This document shows positions 40,297-49,572 of a DNA stretch of 64,000 nucleotides, in pieces (the stretch's first letter is position 1; every line of letters starts with the position of its first letter). Under the pieces are notes generated by a model, which had not been told where the DNA came from, searched no databases, and saw only the letters and a program-made list of their open reading frames with translations. The DNA is from Claveliimonas intestinigallinarum. GTDB taxonomy: Bacteria; Bacillota; Clostridia; Lachnospirales; Lachnospiraceae. A program made the translations under genes and the position numbers. The DNA lies in the NCBI GenBank assembly GCA_019115145.1, contig DXED01000032.1:46868-110867 (forward strand), written 5' to 3'.

Positions 40297-41457
40297 TTAT
40301 CTGGAATTCTTCTTGGACTCCACGTCGAAGATAACAGCCGCCAGAACAACCAGACCCTTTACAACCTTCTGCCAGTTCATGTCGATACCCATGATAGACA
40401 TACCAAGGTTGATGACACCCATCAGCGTGGCACCGATGATAACGCCGGGGATAGTTCCGCTTCCGCCGTATGCGGATGCGCCGCCGATGAAACAGGATCC
40501 GATGGCGTCCATCTCGTAGCTGTCACCGGCTGTCGGGTTAGCAGAGTTCAGACGGGCGATGGTCACCATACCTGCAACTGCTGCCAGAAGTCCCATGTTG
40601 GCGTAGGCGAAGAAGTACACCTTGTTTGTGTTGATACCGGAGAGCTGTGCAGCCTTCTCATTTCCACCGATGGCGTACAGGTGACGTCCGATGGTTGTCT
40701 TGGATGTGATGTACCCGTAAATGAGGACGATCACAGCGATCCAAAGGAGCATGTTGGGAAGACCCTTGTACTGTGCCAGTCTCCACATAAAGCCGATGAT
40801 AACAATGCTGATGATAGCGCAGCGGATAATGTCGTTGCTTGCCTTGTTCACCGCATAGCCCTTCTTGACCTTGGACATTCTTCCCTTGAATGTGATGAAG
40901 ATAAAGACAGCTGCCGCGATCACACCGATGAGCACACAGGTAATGTTCAGTCCCTGACCTCCGAAGAAGTCAATGATGTAGCTGTTGAACAGGTTCAGGT
41001 AGCCCTGGGGCATAGGCGCGATGGTGAAGCCGTCCAGCACGATGTTGGAGAGACCTCTGAACATGAGCATACCTGCCAGAGTTACAACGAATGGAGGGAT
41101 ACGCCTGTAGGCGATCCAGAAGCCCTGCCATACGCCGATGGCCAGTCCTACCGCCAGCATGACAATGATACCGATGAACACATTCATCTTCATGTTGACC
41201 ATGACCGTAGCGCCCACAGCGCCCACGAAGCAGACTACAGATCCCACGCTCAGATCGATGTTACCGCCTGTCAGGATACAGAGCAGCATACCTGTTGCCA
41301 GGATGAATACATACGCGTTCTGCGCGATCAGGTTGTTGACGTTCTGCGGCAGGAGCATCCTTCCGCCTGTCTGCCATGCAAAAAACAATACCACAATGAC
41401 CAGGACAATGACCATTGTATACTTCTTCAAAAATTCTGATACTTTACTCTTTTCCAT
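40297..41457 (-). CDS. mmsB: Multiple-monosaccharide ABC transporter permease (MmsB/GguB)
   Basis: A 386-residue inner-membrane permease of the ribose/xylose branch, with about ten membrane segments. Family marks are AYVFILATGMLLCILTGGNIDLSVGSVV, FVVTLAGMLMFRGLSN, TTIGRHLYAIGGNEKAAQLSGIN and GGASAYGGSGTIPGVIIGATLMGVINLGMS. It resembles GguB/MmsB more than RbsC. It overlaps nothing but starts only 2 bases after the ATPase stop, so the pair is translationally linked. With the ATPase and ChvE-like protein it forms a complete importer. Confidence 0.92.
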   Translation of the reverse strand: MEKSKVSEFLKKYTMVIVLVIVVLFFAWQTGGRMLLPQNVNNLIAQNAYVFILATGMLLCILTGGNIDLSVGSVVCFVGAVGATVMVNMKMNVFIGIIVMLAVGLAIGVWQGFWIAYRRIPPFVVTLAGMLMFRGLSNIVLDGFTIAPMPQGYLNLFNSYIIDFFGGQGLNITCVLIGVIAAAVFIFITFKGRMSKVKKGYAVNKASNDIIRCAIISIVIIGFMWRLAQYKGLPNMLLWIAVIVLIYGYITSKTTIGRHLYAIGGNEKAAQLSGINTNKVYFFAYANMGLLAAVAGMVTIARLNSANPTAGDSYEMDAIGSCFIGGASAYGGSGTIPGVIIGATLMGVINLGMSIMGIDMNWQKVVKGLVVLAAVIFDVESKKNSR

Positions 41458-41459
41458 AG

Positions 41460-42998
41460 CTATTCTCCTTTGCTCGATTTCAAGATGCGTGACATGATCA
41501 GTTCCTGGGTTGCCTCTTCCCCGCTCAGCTCTCCCACCATCTTTCCTTCATTCATGATGTAGATGCGGTCTGACATGCCGAGGACCTCGGGAAGCTCGGA
41601 GGAGATCATGATCACGGATTTCCCCTGCGCCACCAGATCGTTGATGATGCAGTAGATCTCATACTTGGCTCCCACGTCGATACCTCTTGTGGGCTCGTCC
41701 AGGATCAGCACATCCGGCTCAGCGAACATCCATTTTGCCAGGAGCACCTTCTGCTGGTTACCACCGCTCAGGTTCCCTACGTTCTGCTCCACTGAGGGGC
41801 ATTTTGTCCGCAGCTTTTCGCGGTATTCCTCCGCAACGGCGATCTCCTTGTCGTTGTCGATGACGCCGTGGCTGCTGACTCCTTCCAGATTGGCAAGAGT
41901 GGTATTGACACGGATAGGATTGCTCAGGATCAGTCCGTTCCCCTTCCGGTCTTCTGTCACGTAGGCCAGTTTATGTTTGATAGCATCCTTTACAGAGTGG
42001 AGATGCACTTCTTTTCCATTTATAAACAGCTGTCCGGAAATGTTTTTGCCGTAGCTCTTTCCAAAGATGCTCATGGCCAGCTCGGTACGTCCTGCACCCA
42101 TCAGTCCGGAGATACCGAGAACCTCTCCCTTTCTCACGTACATGGATACGTTGTCCACGACTTTTCTCTCAGAATACAGCGGGTGATGCACGGTCCAGTT
42201 CTTTACCTCCAGGGCCACATCCCCGATATTTTTCTTCTCCCTCTTGGGGAAACGGTCCGTCAGCTCACGGCCAACCATCCCCTTGATGATCCTGTCCTCC
42301 GTAAAGGTGTCCTTCTTTTTGTCCAGCGTCTCAATGGTAGAGCCGTCACGGATTACAGTGATTTTATCTGCCACATAGGCAATCTCATTTAATTTGTGTG
42401 AGATAATGATCGAAGTCATGCCCTGCTTCTTGAACTCCAGCAGAAGATCCAGGAGCGCCTGGGAATCCTCCTCGTTCAGAGAAGATGTGGGCTCATCGAG
42501 AATGAGCAGCTTCGCGTTCTTGGCCAGAGCCTTGGCGATCTCCACAAGCTGCTGCTTGCCGGTTCCAATGTCTTTGATAAGTGTGCGGGAGGACTCTTTC
42601 AGTCCTACCTGCTTCAGGTATTTGTCCGCCTCCCCGTATGTTCTGCTCCAGTCGATGGCAAAGGATTTTCCCTGCTCATTTCCCAGATACATATTTTCAC
42701 CGATCGTCATCTCCGGTACAAGAGCCAGCTCCTGGTGTATGATAACGATGCCTTTTTCTTCGCTGTCTTTGATCTTGTTAAATTTACAAACTTCTCCGTT
42801 GTATATGATATCTCCCTCATAGCTGCCGTACGGGTAGATACCGCTTAAGACGTTCATCAGTGTGGATTTCCCGGCTCCGTTCTCACCCACAAGAGCGTGG
42901 ACCTCGCCCTCCTCCACCTGCAGATTTACATTGTCAAGTGCCTTGACGCCGGGGAAAGTCTTGGTAATATTTTTCATCTCCAACAGGATATTTGCCAA
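41460..42998 (-). CDS. mmsA: Multiple-monosaccharide ABC transporter ATPase (MmsA/GguA)
   Basis: A 512-residue ATPase with two fused ABC domains. Domain 1 has Walker A GENGAGKST, a signature-like GTGKQQLVEIAKAL and Walker B LLILDEPTSSL. Domain 2 has a degenerate Walker A (GLMGAGRTE), signature LSGGNQQKVLLAKW and VLILDEPTRGIDVGAK, the usual asymmetry of monosaccharide importers. The start was placed at TTG 42998 (TTG-GCA-AAT) because a GGGAGGGAG site lies 4 bases before it; the ATG 21 bases further in (MKNITKTF) is the alternative. Confidence 0.92.
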   Translation of the reverse strand: MANILLEMKNITKTFPGVKALDNVNLQVEEGEVHALVGENGAGKSTLMNVLSGIYPYGSYEGDIIYNGEVCKFNKIKDSEEKGIVIIHQELALVPEMTIGENMYLGNEQGKSFAIDWSRTYGEADKYLKQVGLKESSRTLIKDIGTGKQQLVEIAKALAKNAKLLILDEPTSSLNEEDSQALLDLLLEFKKQGMTSIIISHKLNEIAYVADKITVIRDGSTIETLDKKKDTFTEDRIIKGMVGRELTDRFPKREKKNIGDVALEVKNWTVHHPLYSERKVVDNVSMYVRKGEVLGISGLMGAGRTELAMSIFGKSYGKNISGQLFINGKEVHLHSVKDAIKHKLAYVTEDRKGNGLILSNPIRVNTTLANLEGVSSHGVIDNDKEIAVAEEYREKLRTKCPSVEQNVGNLSGGNQQKVLLAKWMFAEPDVLILDEPTRGIDVGAKYEIYCIINDLVAQGKSVIMISSELPEVLGMSDRIYIMNEGKMVGELSGEEATQELIMSRILKSSKGE

Positions 42999-43076
42999 TG
43001 TTCTCCCTCCCTTTCCTTCATAAAACAGGCGGGCCACTCGTTCCCGCCTGCATTTTCACAAGTTACATTTTCACTC

Positions 43077-44183
43077 TTACTGAATATCGGATGCCTCATA
43101 GTATCCGGAGTCGATCAGCATCTCTTCGTAGTTGTCGATGGTTACAACTGTAGGCTCGCAGAGGTATGTAGGAATGACACCTGTTCCGTTGTCGTAGGAC
43201 TCTGTATCGTTTACTTCTGCTTCCTCGCCGCCCATGATGGCGTCTACCATCTTAACGGTCTGCTCTGCAAGGAGACGTGTGTCTTTGAATACAGACATTG
43301 CCTGCTTGCCGGCTACAATGTTCTTAACGTTCGGCATATCGCAGTCCTGACCTGTGATGATCGGCCACTCGCCTGTGTAGTTTGCCTCAAGAGAGTTCTC
43401 AACACCAAGTGCTGTGGAGTCGTTGGAGCAAAGTACAGCGTCAAGCTGCTTGTCTGCGTAGTTGGAGCTTAAGATCGCATCCATTCTGGACTGAGCCTTC
43501 TCTGTGGACCAGTCTGCTGTAGCGCACTGCTCTTTTGTCGTCTGTCCGGACTGAACAACCAGCTTTCCTTCGTCAATGTAGGGCTGAAGGACATCCATAG
43601 CGCCGCCGAAGAAGAAGTTTACGTTGTTGTCACCCGGGTCACCTGTGAAGATCTCGATATTGAAAGGTCCTGCCTGGTTCTCAAGGTCGAGAGCGTCCAC
43701 CAGGTACTCGCCCTGCTTCTGGCCAACTAAGTAGTTGTCGAATGTGGCATAGTATTTAACAGCTGTCGTGTTCATGATCAGACGGTCGTAGGAGATAACC
43801 GGAATACCCTGCTCCTCTGCTGTTGCCAGAGGTGTTCCGAGAGACTCGCCGTCGATGGAGCCGATAACCAGAAGGTCGCAGCCACCGGAGATCATGTTCT
43901 CAATCTGGGAAACCTGTGTGGCGATATCGTTGTTCGCGAACTGAAGGTCAACCTCGTATCCGGCATCCTCCAGCTGTTTCTTCATGTTCTCGCCGTCCTG
44001 GTTCCATCTCTGCAGATCCTTTGTCGGCATGGCAACGCCGATCTTTCCTGATCCGGCCTCAGTCTGTTTGTCATCGCTTCCGGAGGTAGCTCCGCCGCTT
44101 CCCTCGCTTGAGCATGCAGCCAGAGATGCTGTCATCGCAGCGATCAGGCCGATTGCCAGAAGTCTCTTTGTTCTGTTTTTCAT
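43077..44183 (-). CDS. chvE: ChvE-like sugar-binding lipoprotein
   Basis: A 368-residue extracellular solute-binding protein of the ChvE / multiple monosaccharide type. A lipoprotein signal with lipobox SLAACSS gives a lipid-anchored Cys24. The core shows GVAMPTKDLQRWNQDGENMKKQLEDAGYEV, NMISGGCDLLVIGSIDG, PVISYDRLIMNT, DNLVGQKQGEYLVDAL, AVLCSNDSTALG and GQDCDMPNVKNI. It delivers the sugar to MmsAB. A GGAGG site precedes the ATG. It is first in the importer operon. Confidence 0.92.
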   Translation of the reverse strand: MKNRTKRLLAIGLIAAMTASLAACSSEGSGGATSGSDDKQTEAGSGKIGVAMPTKDLQRWNQDGENMKKQLEDAGYEVDLQFANNDIATQVSQIENMISGGCDLLVIGSIDGESLGTPLATAEEQGIPVISYDRLIMNTTAVKYYATFDNYLVGQKQGEYLVDALDLENQAGPFNIEIFTGDPGDNNVNFFFGGAMDVLQPYIDEGKLVVQSGQTTKEQCATADWSTEKAQSRMDAILSSNYADKQLDAVLCSNDSTALGVENSLEANYTGEWPIITGQDCDMPNVKNIVAGKQAMSVFKDTRLLAEQTVKMVDAIMGGEEAEVNDTESYDNGTGVIPTYLCEPTVVTIDNYEEMLIDSGYYEASDIQ

Positions 44184-44225
44184 AATATCGTTCCTCCATT
44201 CATTTAAGAATTATTTGATGGTATT

Positions 44226-44234
44226 ACTATAACA
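44226..44234 (-). promoter_or_regulatory. Candidate activator-dependent promoter of the importer operon
   Basis: A minus-strand extended -10 TGTTATAGT (44234-44226) without a convincing -35 box. The pattern matches the DUF4867 operon promoter. It lies 43 bases before the ChvE-like start. Confidence 0.4.
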
Positions 44235-44291
44235 GGATGTCATCTGGACATGTTTGCAAAGGTCTGCACAAATTTACGAAAATTCAGGTTC

Positions 44292-44369
44292 AAAAAAGAG
44301 ACTAGCACATTTTTGTGCTTGTCCCTGTTAAAAATGTCCTATTGACACGTGCTGTTCCCGTCTCTTTTT
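44292..44369 (-). terminator. Structured terminator after the second sugar-binding gene
   Basis: An outer stem AAAAAGAGAC (44293-44302) / GTCTCTTTTT (44360-44369) encloses an inner hairpin AGCACA (44304-44309) / TGTGCT (44314-44319). The minus-strand transcript ends in TCTCTTTTTTG. It separates the sensing operon from the importer operon. Confidence 0.6.
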
Positions 44370-44370
44370 G

Positions 44371-45456
44371 TCAGTTTTCTACATTCAGGTATACCTCTTC
44401 CCTGGAGTGGAAGCCCGAGGAAATGATCACCCTGTCCATATTCTCCTTTGTCACGGCCACCGGCTCCAGCCCGTAGTAGGGAACCTTCTGTCCATCCTCA
44501 TTTTCTTTCACGTCGGAAGCATCCAGCAGGTCTCCCGTGATCTGTTCCCCTTTTGCCAGCTTTACGGTGCACTCCGCCGCCTCCTTGGCCAGATCGTTGA
44601 TGGGCTTGAAGACGGTCATGGCCTGGGTTCCCTCCACGATTCTCTGGCAGGCCTCCAGATCCGCGTCCTGGCCAACCACCACCACATCCCCGGCAAGCTG
44701 TCTCTCGCTCAGGGACCGGATCACATAGCCGGCCAGCCCATCGTTTCCGCACATAACCGCATCGATCTGCTCCTCCGTCCCCGCAAAGGCATCCGCCACG
44801 GCCTGGGTGCCGTTCTCCGGAGTCCAGGATTTCACATGGCTCTTGTACACGATCTTCCAGGGCCCCTCGCCCAGCTCCGCCTCAAAGCCGTTCACCACGT
44901 CCATGCTGTTGGAGTCTGCCTCCGGGCCGCAGATCATGACTACATTTCCTCCATCCGGGAGATTTTCTTTGATGCTCTGGGCCATCAGGGCACCCACCAT
45001 CTCGTTGTCCACCGTGATGTACAGATCCGTCTGCTCCCCCTGGATGAGCCTGTCGTAGGAGATGACCTGAATTCCCTTGTTTCGGGCGTCCTTGACCTCC
45101 TCTGACAGAGCGTAGCAGTCTGTCGCCACAACGACGATGGCGTCCATGTTCTCCTCCGTGAATTTGCGGATCTGTGCCTTCTGCTTCTCCACGTCCCCGT
45201 TGGCTGTCTGCACGTCCACTGTGGCTCCCAGCTTCCGGGCCGTGTCCACGAACACATCCCTGTCCCTCGTCCAGCGCTCCAGCACAAAGGTGTCAAAGGT
45301 GATGCCGATGCGGATCCCCTCGTCCGTCTCCTTTTCCATCTCCCCGGAGGGCTCCTGGGAGGTCTCCTGAGAGGTGTCCGCGCAGGCGGTCAGAAGGAGA
45401 CCCGCCGCCGCGATTAGGGCGGCTGCAGCTGCAGCCAGTCTTTTTAGTTTCATCAT
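44371..45456 (-). CDS. Second sugar-binding lipoprotein (xylose-binding-like)
   Basis: A 361-residue solute-binding protein with a lipoprotein signal (LAAAAAALIAAAGLLLTACADTS, Ala-rich) and the monosaccharide-binding fold: GITFDTFVLERWTRDRDVFVDTARKLGATV, ENMDAIVVVATDCYALSEEV, QVISYDRLIQGEQTDLYI, VMCGNDGLAGYVIRS and VVGQDADLEACQRI. It is paralogous to the ChvE-like protein. It is last in the sensing operon: its ATG overlaps the stop of the response regulator (ATGATG), with AGGGGGTG as site. No transporter genes directly follow it, so it probably shares MmsAB or extends the sensing system. Confidence 0.85.
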   Translation of the reverse strand: MMKLKRLAAAAAALIAAAGLLLTACADTSQETSQEPSGEMEKETDEGIRIGITFDTFVLERWTRDRDVFVDTARKLGATVDVQTANGDVEKQKAQIRKFTEENMDAIVVVATDCYALSEEVKDARNKGIQVISYDRLIQGEQTDLYITVDNEMVGALMAQSIKENLPDGGNVVMICGPEADSNSMDVVNGFEAELGEGPWKIVYKSHVKSWTPENGTQAVADAFAGTEEQIDAVMCGNDGLAGYVIRSLSERQLAGDVVVVGQDADLEACQRIVEGTQAMTVFKPINDLAKEAAECTVKLAKGEQITGDLLDASDVKENEDGQKVPYYGLEPVAVTKENMDRVIISSGFHSREEVYLNVEN

Positions 45457-47054
45457 ATAGATACACCCCCTCGGTACTCTGTCGGCGTCATGCCTGTCCA
45501 CTTTTTAAAAATGCGGCTGAAATAGTTGGGATCCTGGTAGCCCGCGTCATGGCAGATCTCCTTGATGCTCCTGTCGGTGGTCCCCAGCTGCTCCTTGGCG
45601 TAATCCATCCGCAGCTTTGTCGTGTACTCTATGTAGCCCGTCCCCTCGGACTCCTTAAAGAGCTTGCTCAGGTAGTAGGGGCTGATCCCCACCTCCCTGG
45701 CCATCTCCTCCAGGGACAGCTCCTTGTTAAAATGCTCCGCAATGTACTGCTTTGCCTGCTCCACCACGCTGTCTGTCTTTGTCTGCTGCTTCCGGGCAAT
45801 GTGGCAGACGCTCTCGTCCAGCTTTTTCAAAAACCAGTGCCGCAGCTCCTGGTAAGAGTTAAAGGAGAGGAGGAGCTCCATATACCCCTCTCTGTCCTCA
45901 AACCGGTACTCGGAGAGGCCTCCCTGCATATAGGCAAGATGCTCCGCCCAGAGGACAAACTCCATAGCCTTCAGCCGGACCACGTTCTTCAGCTTCGGCT
46001 CGTAGCCCTGCATCCAGTCCATATACCGCTCGCCCAGGATTCGGGTGTTCTCCACATCCCCCTCCCGGACGGCCTCAAAGAGCTGCTTCTCAAGATCAAC
46101 GGGATAGTCGTCGGCATAGCCGCAGCTCGTGGAGATATCCTTCGCGTGGATCACCTTTCCCACTGTCTGGTGCACGCTCTCCAGGGCCTCACGATAGGAC
46201 TCCTCCATCTCCTTCCAGCTCTTCACCGTGCCGATACCGGCCTTGAACTTCAGCTCCGTCTGCTGCTCCAGCTTCCGCAGGAGAGCCCGGGTGTTCTCGA
46301 TCTTCATGACCCGCTGGCTGTACTCCTCCTCCTCGCTCTGACACGGAATGAGCACGATCACCTTGTTGGCCATGAGGGCTCCCACGATTCCTCCGGTGGC
46401 CTCCTTTACTGTCTCCCGGAAGACCATGTAATGCTTCTGCAGCTTAATGCCCGAGCCCACCGTGTTGGTCAGCTCTCCTCTGTGCAGCTCATCACCGCAC
46501 TCGATCACCATGACGTAGCCGTACTCCTCCTCCACGTTGAGGAGGTCCCGGTATCCGACGTACTCCTCCTTGCCGGTTCCCTCCATGAGAACGCTGTACA
46601 CAAAACCGCTCTCGATCATGGGGACGACGGCCTCCAGCTTTTCCTTGATCCGCAGGTCGTTTCTGGCCTTCTCCCGGCGGTCCCGCACCTGCTTCATGGC
46701 CTTTCTCAGGGTGTCCGTCAGCGTATCCCGGTTGATGGGCTTGGTCAGATAGGACAGGACGCCCACGTCGATGGATTTCTGGGTATACTCAAACTTATCA
46801 TAGGCAGTCAGCACGATAAAGACCACATGCTTGTCTTCCTTTCGTATCTCCTGCATGGCCTCCAGCCCATTGATACCCGGCATCTGGATATCCATCAGGA
46901 TGATATCCGGGTGAAAGCTCTCAGCCAGCTCTATGGCCGTCCTTCCGTTTCGCGCGAACTCCAGCTCGCACTCATCACCGAAGGCCTTCTCGATCATAAA
47001 CTGAAGAGATTGCCTGACAATTCCCTCATCGTCACAGATCAGTATTCTCGTCAT
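45453..47054 (-). CDS. AraC-type response regulator (YesN-like)
   Basis: A 533-residue regulator. The receiver domain (about residues 1-125) has the acidic pair D8-D9-E10, phospho-acceptor Asp54 in IILMDIQMPGING, and Lys in YLTKPINRD. A long central linker follows. The C-terminal AraC/XylS DNA-binding domain (about 430-530) has VEQAKQYIAEHFNKELSLEEMAREVGISPYYLSKLFKESEG and ICHDAGYQDPNYFSRIFKKWTGMTPTEYR. It is partner of the histidine kinase upstream, which it overlaps by 23 bases. It is expected to activate the sugar importer or isomerase operon. Confidence 0.92.
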   Translation of the reverse strand: MTRILICDDEGIVRQSLQFMIEKAFGDECELEFARNGRTAIELAESFHPDIILMDIQMPGINGLEAMQEIRKEDKHVVFIVLTAYDKFEYTQKSIDVGVLSYLTKPINRDTLTDTLRKAMKQVRDRREKARNDLRIKEKLEAVVPMIESGFVYSVLMEGTGKEEYVGYRDLLNVEEEYGYVMVIECGDELHRGELTNTVGSGIKLQKHYMVFRETVKEATGGIVGALMANKVIVLIPCQSEEEEYSQRVMKIENTRALLRKLEQQTELKFKAGIGTVKSWKEMEESYREALESVHQTVGKVIHAKDISTSCGYADDYPVDLEKQLFEAVREGDVENTRILGERYMDWMQGYEPKLKNVVRLKAMEFVLWAEHLAYMQGGLSEYRFEDREGYMELLLSFNSYQELRHWFLKKLDESVCHIARKQQTKTDSVVEQAKQYIAEHFNKELSLEEMAREVGISPYYLSKLFKESEGTGYIEYTTKLRMDYAKEQLGTTDRSIKEICHDAGYQDPNYFSRIFKKWTGMTPTEYRGGVSI

Positions 47055-48534
47055 CCTCTAGCTCCTCCCCTTTCTTCGGAATGTACAGCGTTACCGCCGT
47101 TCCCCCCTCTTCTCTTCTCCTGATCTCAAACACATGCTGTCTGCCATAGTAGCTGCGCAGCCGGTTGATCACATTGTCCAGGCCGATTCCCTCCGAGTCC
47201 CGGCCGCTCATGCTGTGGACGCTCTCTCCCCGCATGACCTTAGCCGCGGTCTCGGGCTCGATCCCCACTCCGTTGTCCGTGATCTCTATGCACACCTCGG
47301 CCTCATTCCCAAAGACAGACAGGTGGATGACTCCCTCACCCTCCATCTCACGGATACCGTGGTTGACAGCATTTTCGATGATGGGCTGCAGGATCATGCT
47401 GGGCATGGAAATGTCCAGAAGCCTCTCATCGATCTGTCTGCTGTAGTGGATATCCCCCGCAAACCTTACGTTCAGGATGTAAATGTAGCTGTCCACAAGC
47501 TGCAGCTCCTCCCGCAGGGTCACGTCCTTCTGCATCTTCCGGACATTGTACCGGAAGAAATCCGCCATGTTCTGGATGAACATACAGGCCTTCTCTGCCC
47601 CCTCCATCATGGCCAGCTGGGCGCCGGCATTCAGACTGTTAAAAAGGAAATGGGGGTTGATCTGTGCCTGCAGGTACTTGAGCTGGGCCTCCTTCAGGTC
47701 GTTTTTCATCCGCAGCTCATTGGCCACAAGCTCATTCTCCCTCTCATAGTTTCTCTTTGTCTCTTCTATATAATTGCGGATGCTGCCGATCATCTTGTTG
47801 CAGGCCTTGGCCACGGCAGTCACCTCATCGCCGGTCTCCACAATAGGGAAATCCACATCCATATTTCCCTGGGCGATCTCAGTGGCCACGCCCGCCAGCT
47901 CGATCAGGGGCTTCGTAATGCTCCTGGTCATCATGATGATCCATCCCACCGCGATCGCCATGACTCCGAAGAGAACGCAGATGCTGAAGCCGGTGGTATA
48001 GCTTAAGATCACCCGCAGCGTAGAGTAGTTCTTGGCGTTGCTCACAAACGTCGAGGTATTGACGCTGCTTATGTTGGCCTGGATATAGCCGTATATCTCC
48101 TCCGTCTCCTGGTAGGACTCGCGGACTCCCGCCGCGTCCCTTCCCCTCTTTCTGTCCACCGCCTCGTCCGCCACCTCCAGATAGGTCTGGGACAGGTAAT
48201 AGATATTTTTCTCCGCCAGCTTCACCGGATCGCCGCTGACCTGATTGTTCAGTCCGTCCAGAAGCTCCTGATAGTCCTGGCTGTACCGGTAATAGTCCTC
48301 CAGGGAGTCCGAGCTCTTTGTGCTCAGATACTGATAGAGAGAATTCTGGATTTCCCCCACGTTCTCTGACAGGTCGTTAAACTGGATATTGCTGTTGTAG
48401 ACCGTATCCATCTCCCGTATAGTCCTGTTCAGATTATAGTAGATAAAAATCACAATGACAAAAACCGTGACCGACACAATGAGGAATATCTCCACCAGCT
48501 TCACACGTATTGACTTTGACTGGGATCCCTCCAT
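47032..48534 (-). CDS. LytS/YesM-type sensor histidine kinase
   Basis: A 500-residue kinase. Two membrane segments (about residues 12-34 and 178-200) bracket an extracytoplasmic helical domain, followed by a HAMP linker (RSITKPLIELAGVATEIAQGNMDVD). The His-kinase domain carries its phospho-His in LKYLQAQINPHFLFNSLN, the YesM hallmark, and the ATPase boxes ENAVNHGI, ITDNGVGIE and GIGLDNVINRL. It should sense sugar through the membrane-anchored binding protein encoded 3 bases upstream, as in the XylFII-LytS-YesN systems of clostridia. Confidence 0.92.
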   Translation of the reverse strand: MEGSQSKSIRVKLVEIFLIVSVTVFVIVIFIYYNLNRTIREMDTVYNSNIQFNDLSENVGEIQNSLYQYLSTKSSDSLEDYYRYSQDYQELLDGLNNQVSGDPVKLAEKNIYYLSQTYLEVADEAVDRKRGRDAAGVRESYQETEEIYGYIQANISSVNTSTFVSNAKNYSTLRVILSYTTGFSICVLFGVMAIAVGWIIMMTRSITKPLIELAGVATEIAQGNMDVDFPIVETGDEVTAVAKACNKMIGSIRNYIEETKRNYERENELVANELRMKNDLKEAQLKYLQAQINPHFLFNSLNAGAQLAMMEGAEKACMFIQNMADFFRYNVRKMQKDVTLREELQLVDSYIYILNVRFAGDIHYSRQIDERLLDISMPSMILQPIIENAVNHGIREMEGEGVIHLSVFGNEAEVCIEITDNGVGIEPETAAKVMRGESVHSMSGRDSEGIGLDNVINRLRSYYGRQHVFEIRRREEGGTAVTLYIPKKGEELEDDENTDL

Positions 48535-48537
48535 CTC

Positions 48538-49566
48538 TTACTCCCCGCTTTCTTCCTGGATATACTCTTCCACGTTTGCCTCATTGACCAGCTTCACAGA
48601 CACCGGAAAGTACTCGCTTGTGTATCTCTGGGACAGATACTCCTCCATGGCCTGCATGCACAGCTCCCCTGCCTCCCTGGCATCCACCACAATGGTGGAC
48701 TCGATGATGCCCTTCTGGATACCCTCCAGTATTTCCGGGGAGGAGTAGTAGCCGATGATCTTCACCTTCCCCACCAGGTTGTAATCCCTGACACACTGGT
48801 AGGCGCTGATGGTGTCCACCACATTCAGGCAGACAAGCACATCCGGGCGGCTCTCCTCGTCCAGCAGAAGGCTGCGCACCCGCTCCTCTGACAGGAACTC
48901 CCTGTCTTCCCCTGTCCGCACCGTGGACACGGATATAGCTCCGGAGGCACGGCCAACCGTCTCACTGATGCCGGTGTAGATAAAGCTGGGTGAGGTTTCC
49001 TCCTCGTTCACCGGCACGAGCACCGCGGCGCTCGCGCTGGTCCTGTCACTTCCCACCGCCTTCAGCACCTCCTGCCCGTACATCTCACCCAGAGTATAAT
49101 CATTGGCCCCCACGTAGCTGACACGGCCGCTCTCCGGCATATCCTCCATCAGCGTGACGACGGGGATGCCCGCCTCCTCCGCCTGGCCGATCAACTCCTC
49201 TATATCCTCCGTGTCGTCCGTCTCCACAATGATCCCGTCCACTCTTGAGTCTATCGCCATGCGCATCAGCTCCGAGGCCGTGTAGTCCTCGTTCAGCAGA
49301 GCGCCGAAATTCTCCGCGTAGATGCCGGCACTGGCGCCGGTGCTTCTGGCCTCTTCATAGAGAGACTCCCAGAACACGTCCGATGTATCTCCGCTGACCA
49401 TGGCCACATGGTAGGCATATCTCTGTCCATCGTCCGCGTCCCCCTTCTTCCCGTCTCTGTCCTGGTTCAGAAACACACTGAATCCGACCATGATACTCAG
49501 GGCAAGGAGGACCGTGGCTGCCATGACCACATACATCAGCCGGTTGTTATCTTTAAAATACTTCAT
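48538..49566 (-). CDS. Membrane-anchored sugar-binding sensor protein
   Basis: A 342-residue protein with the periplasmic-binding-protein fold (YHVAMVSGDTSDVFWESLYEEARSTGA, SRVDGIIVETDD, GIPVVTLMEDMPESGRVSYVGANDY, PDVLVCLNVVDTISAYQ, KIIGYYSSPEIL). Its N-terminal hydrophobic segment (about residues 11-34) has no lipobox and no clear cleavage site, so it should remain as a signal anchor. That fits a sensor subunit passing ligand state to the kinase, not a transport protein. The gene is 3 bases before the kinase gene. The ligand, probably a pentose, is inferred. Confidence 0.85.
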   Translation of the reverse strand: MKYFKDNNRLMYVVMAATVLLALSIMVGFSVFLNQDRDGKKGDADDGQRYAYHVAMVSGDTSDVFWESLYEEARSTGASAGIYAENFGALLNEDYTASELMRMAIDSRVDGIIVETDDTEDIEELIGQAEEAGIPVVTLMEDMPESGRVSYVGANDYTLGEMYGQEVLKAVGSDRTSASAAVLVPVNEEETSPSFIYTGISETVGRASGAISVSTVRTGEDREFLSEERVRSLLLDEESRPDVLVCLNVVDTISAYQCVRDYNLVGKVKIIGYYSSPEILEGIQKGIIESTIVVDAREAGELCMQAMEEYLSQRYTSEYFPVSVKLVNEANVEEYIQEESGE

Positions 49567-49572
49567 TCCCTG

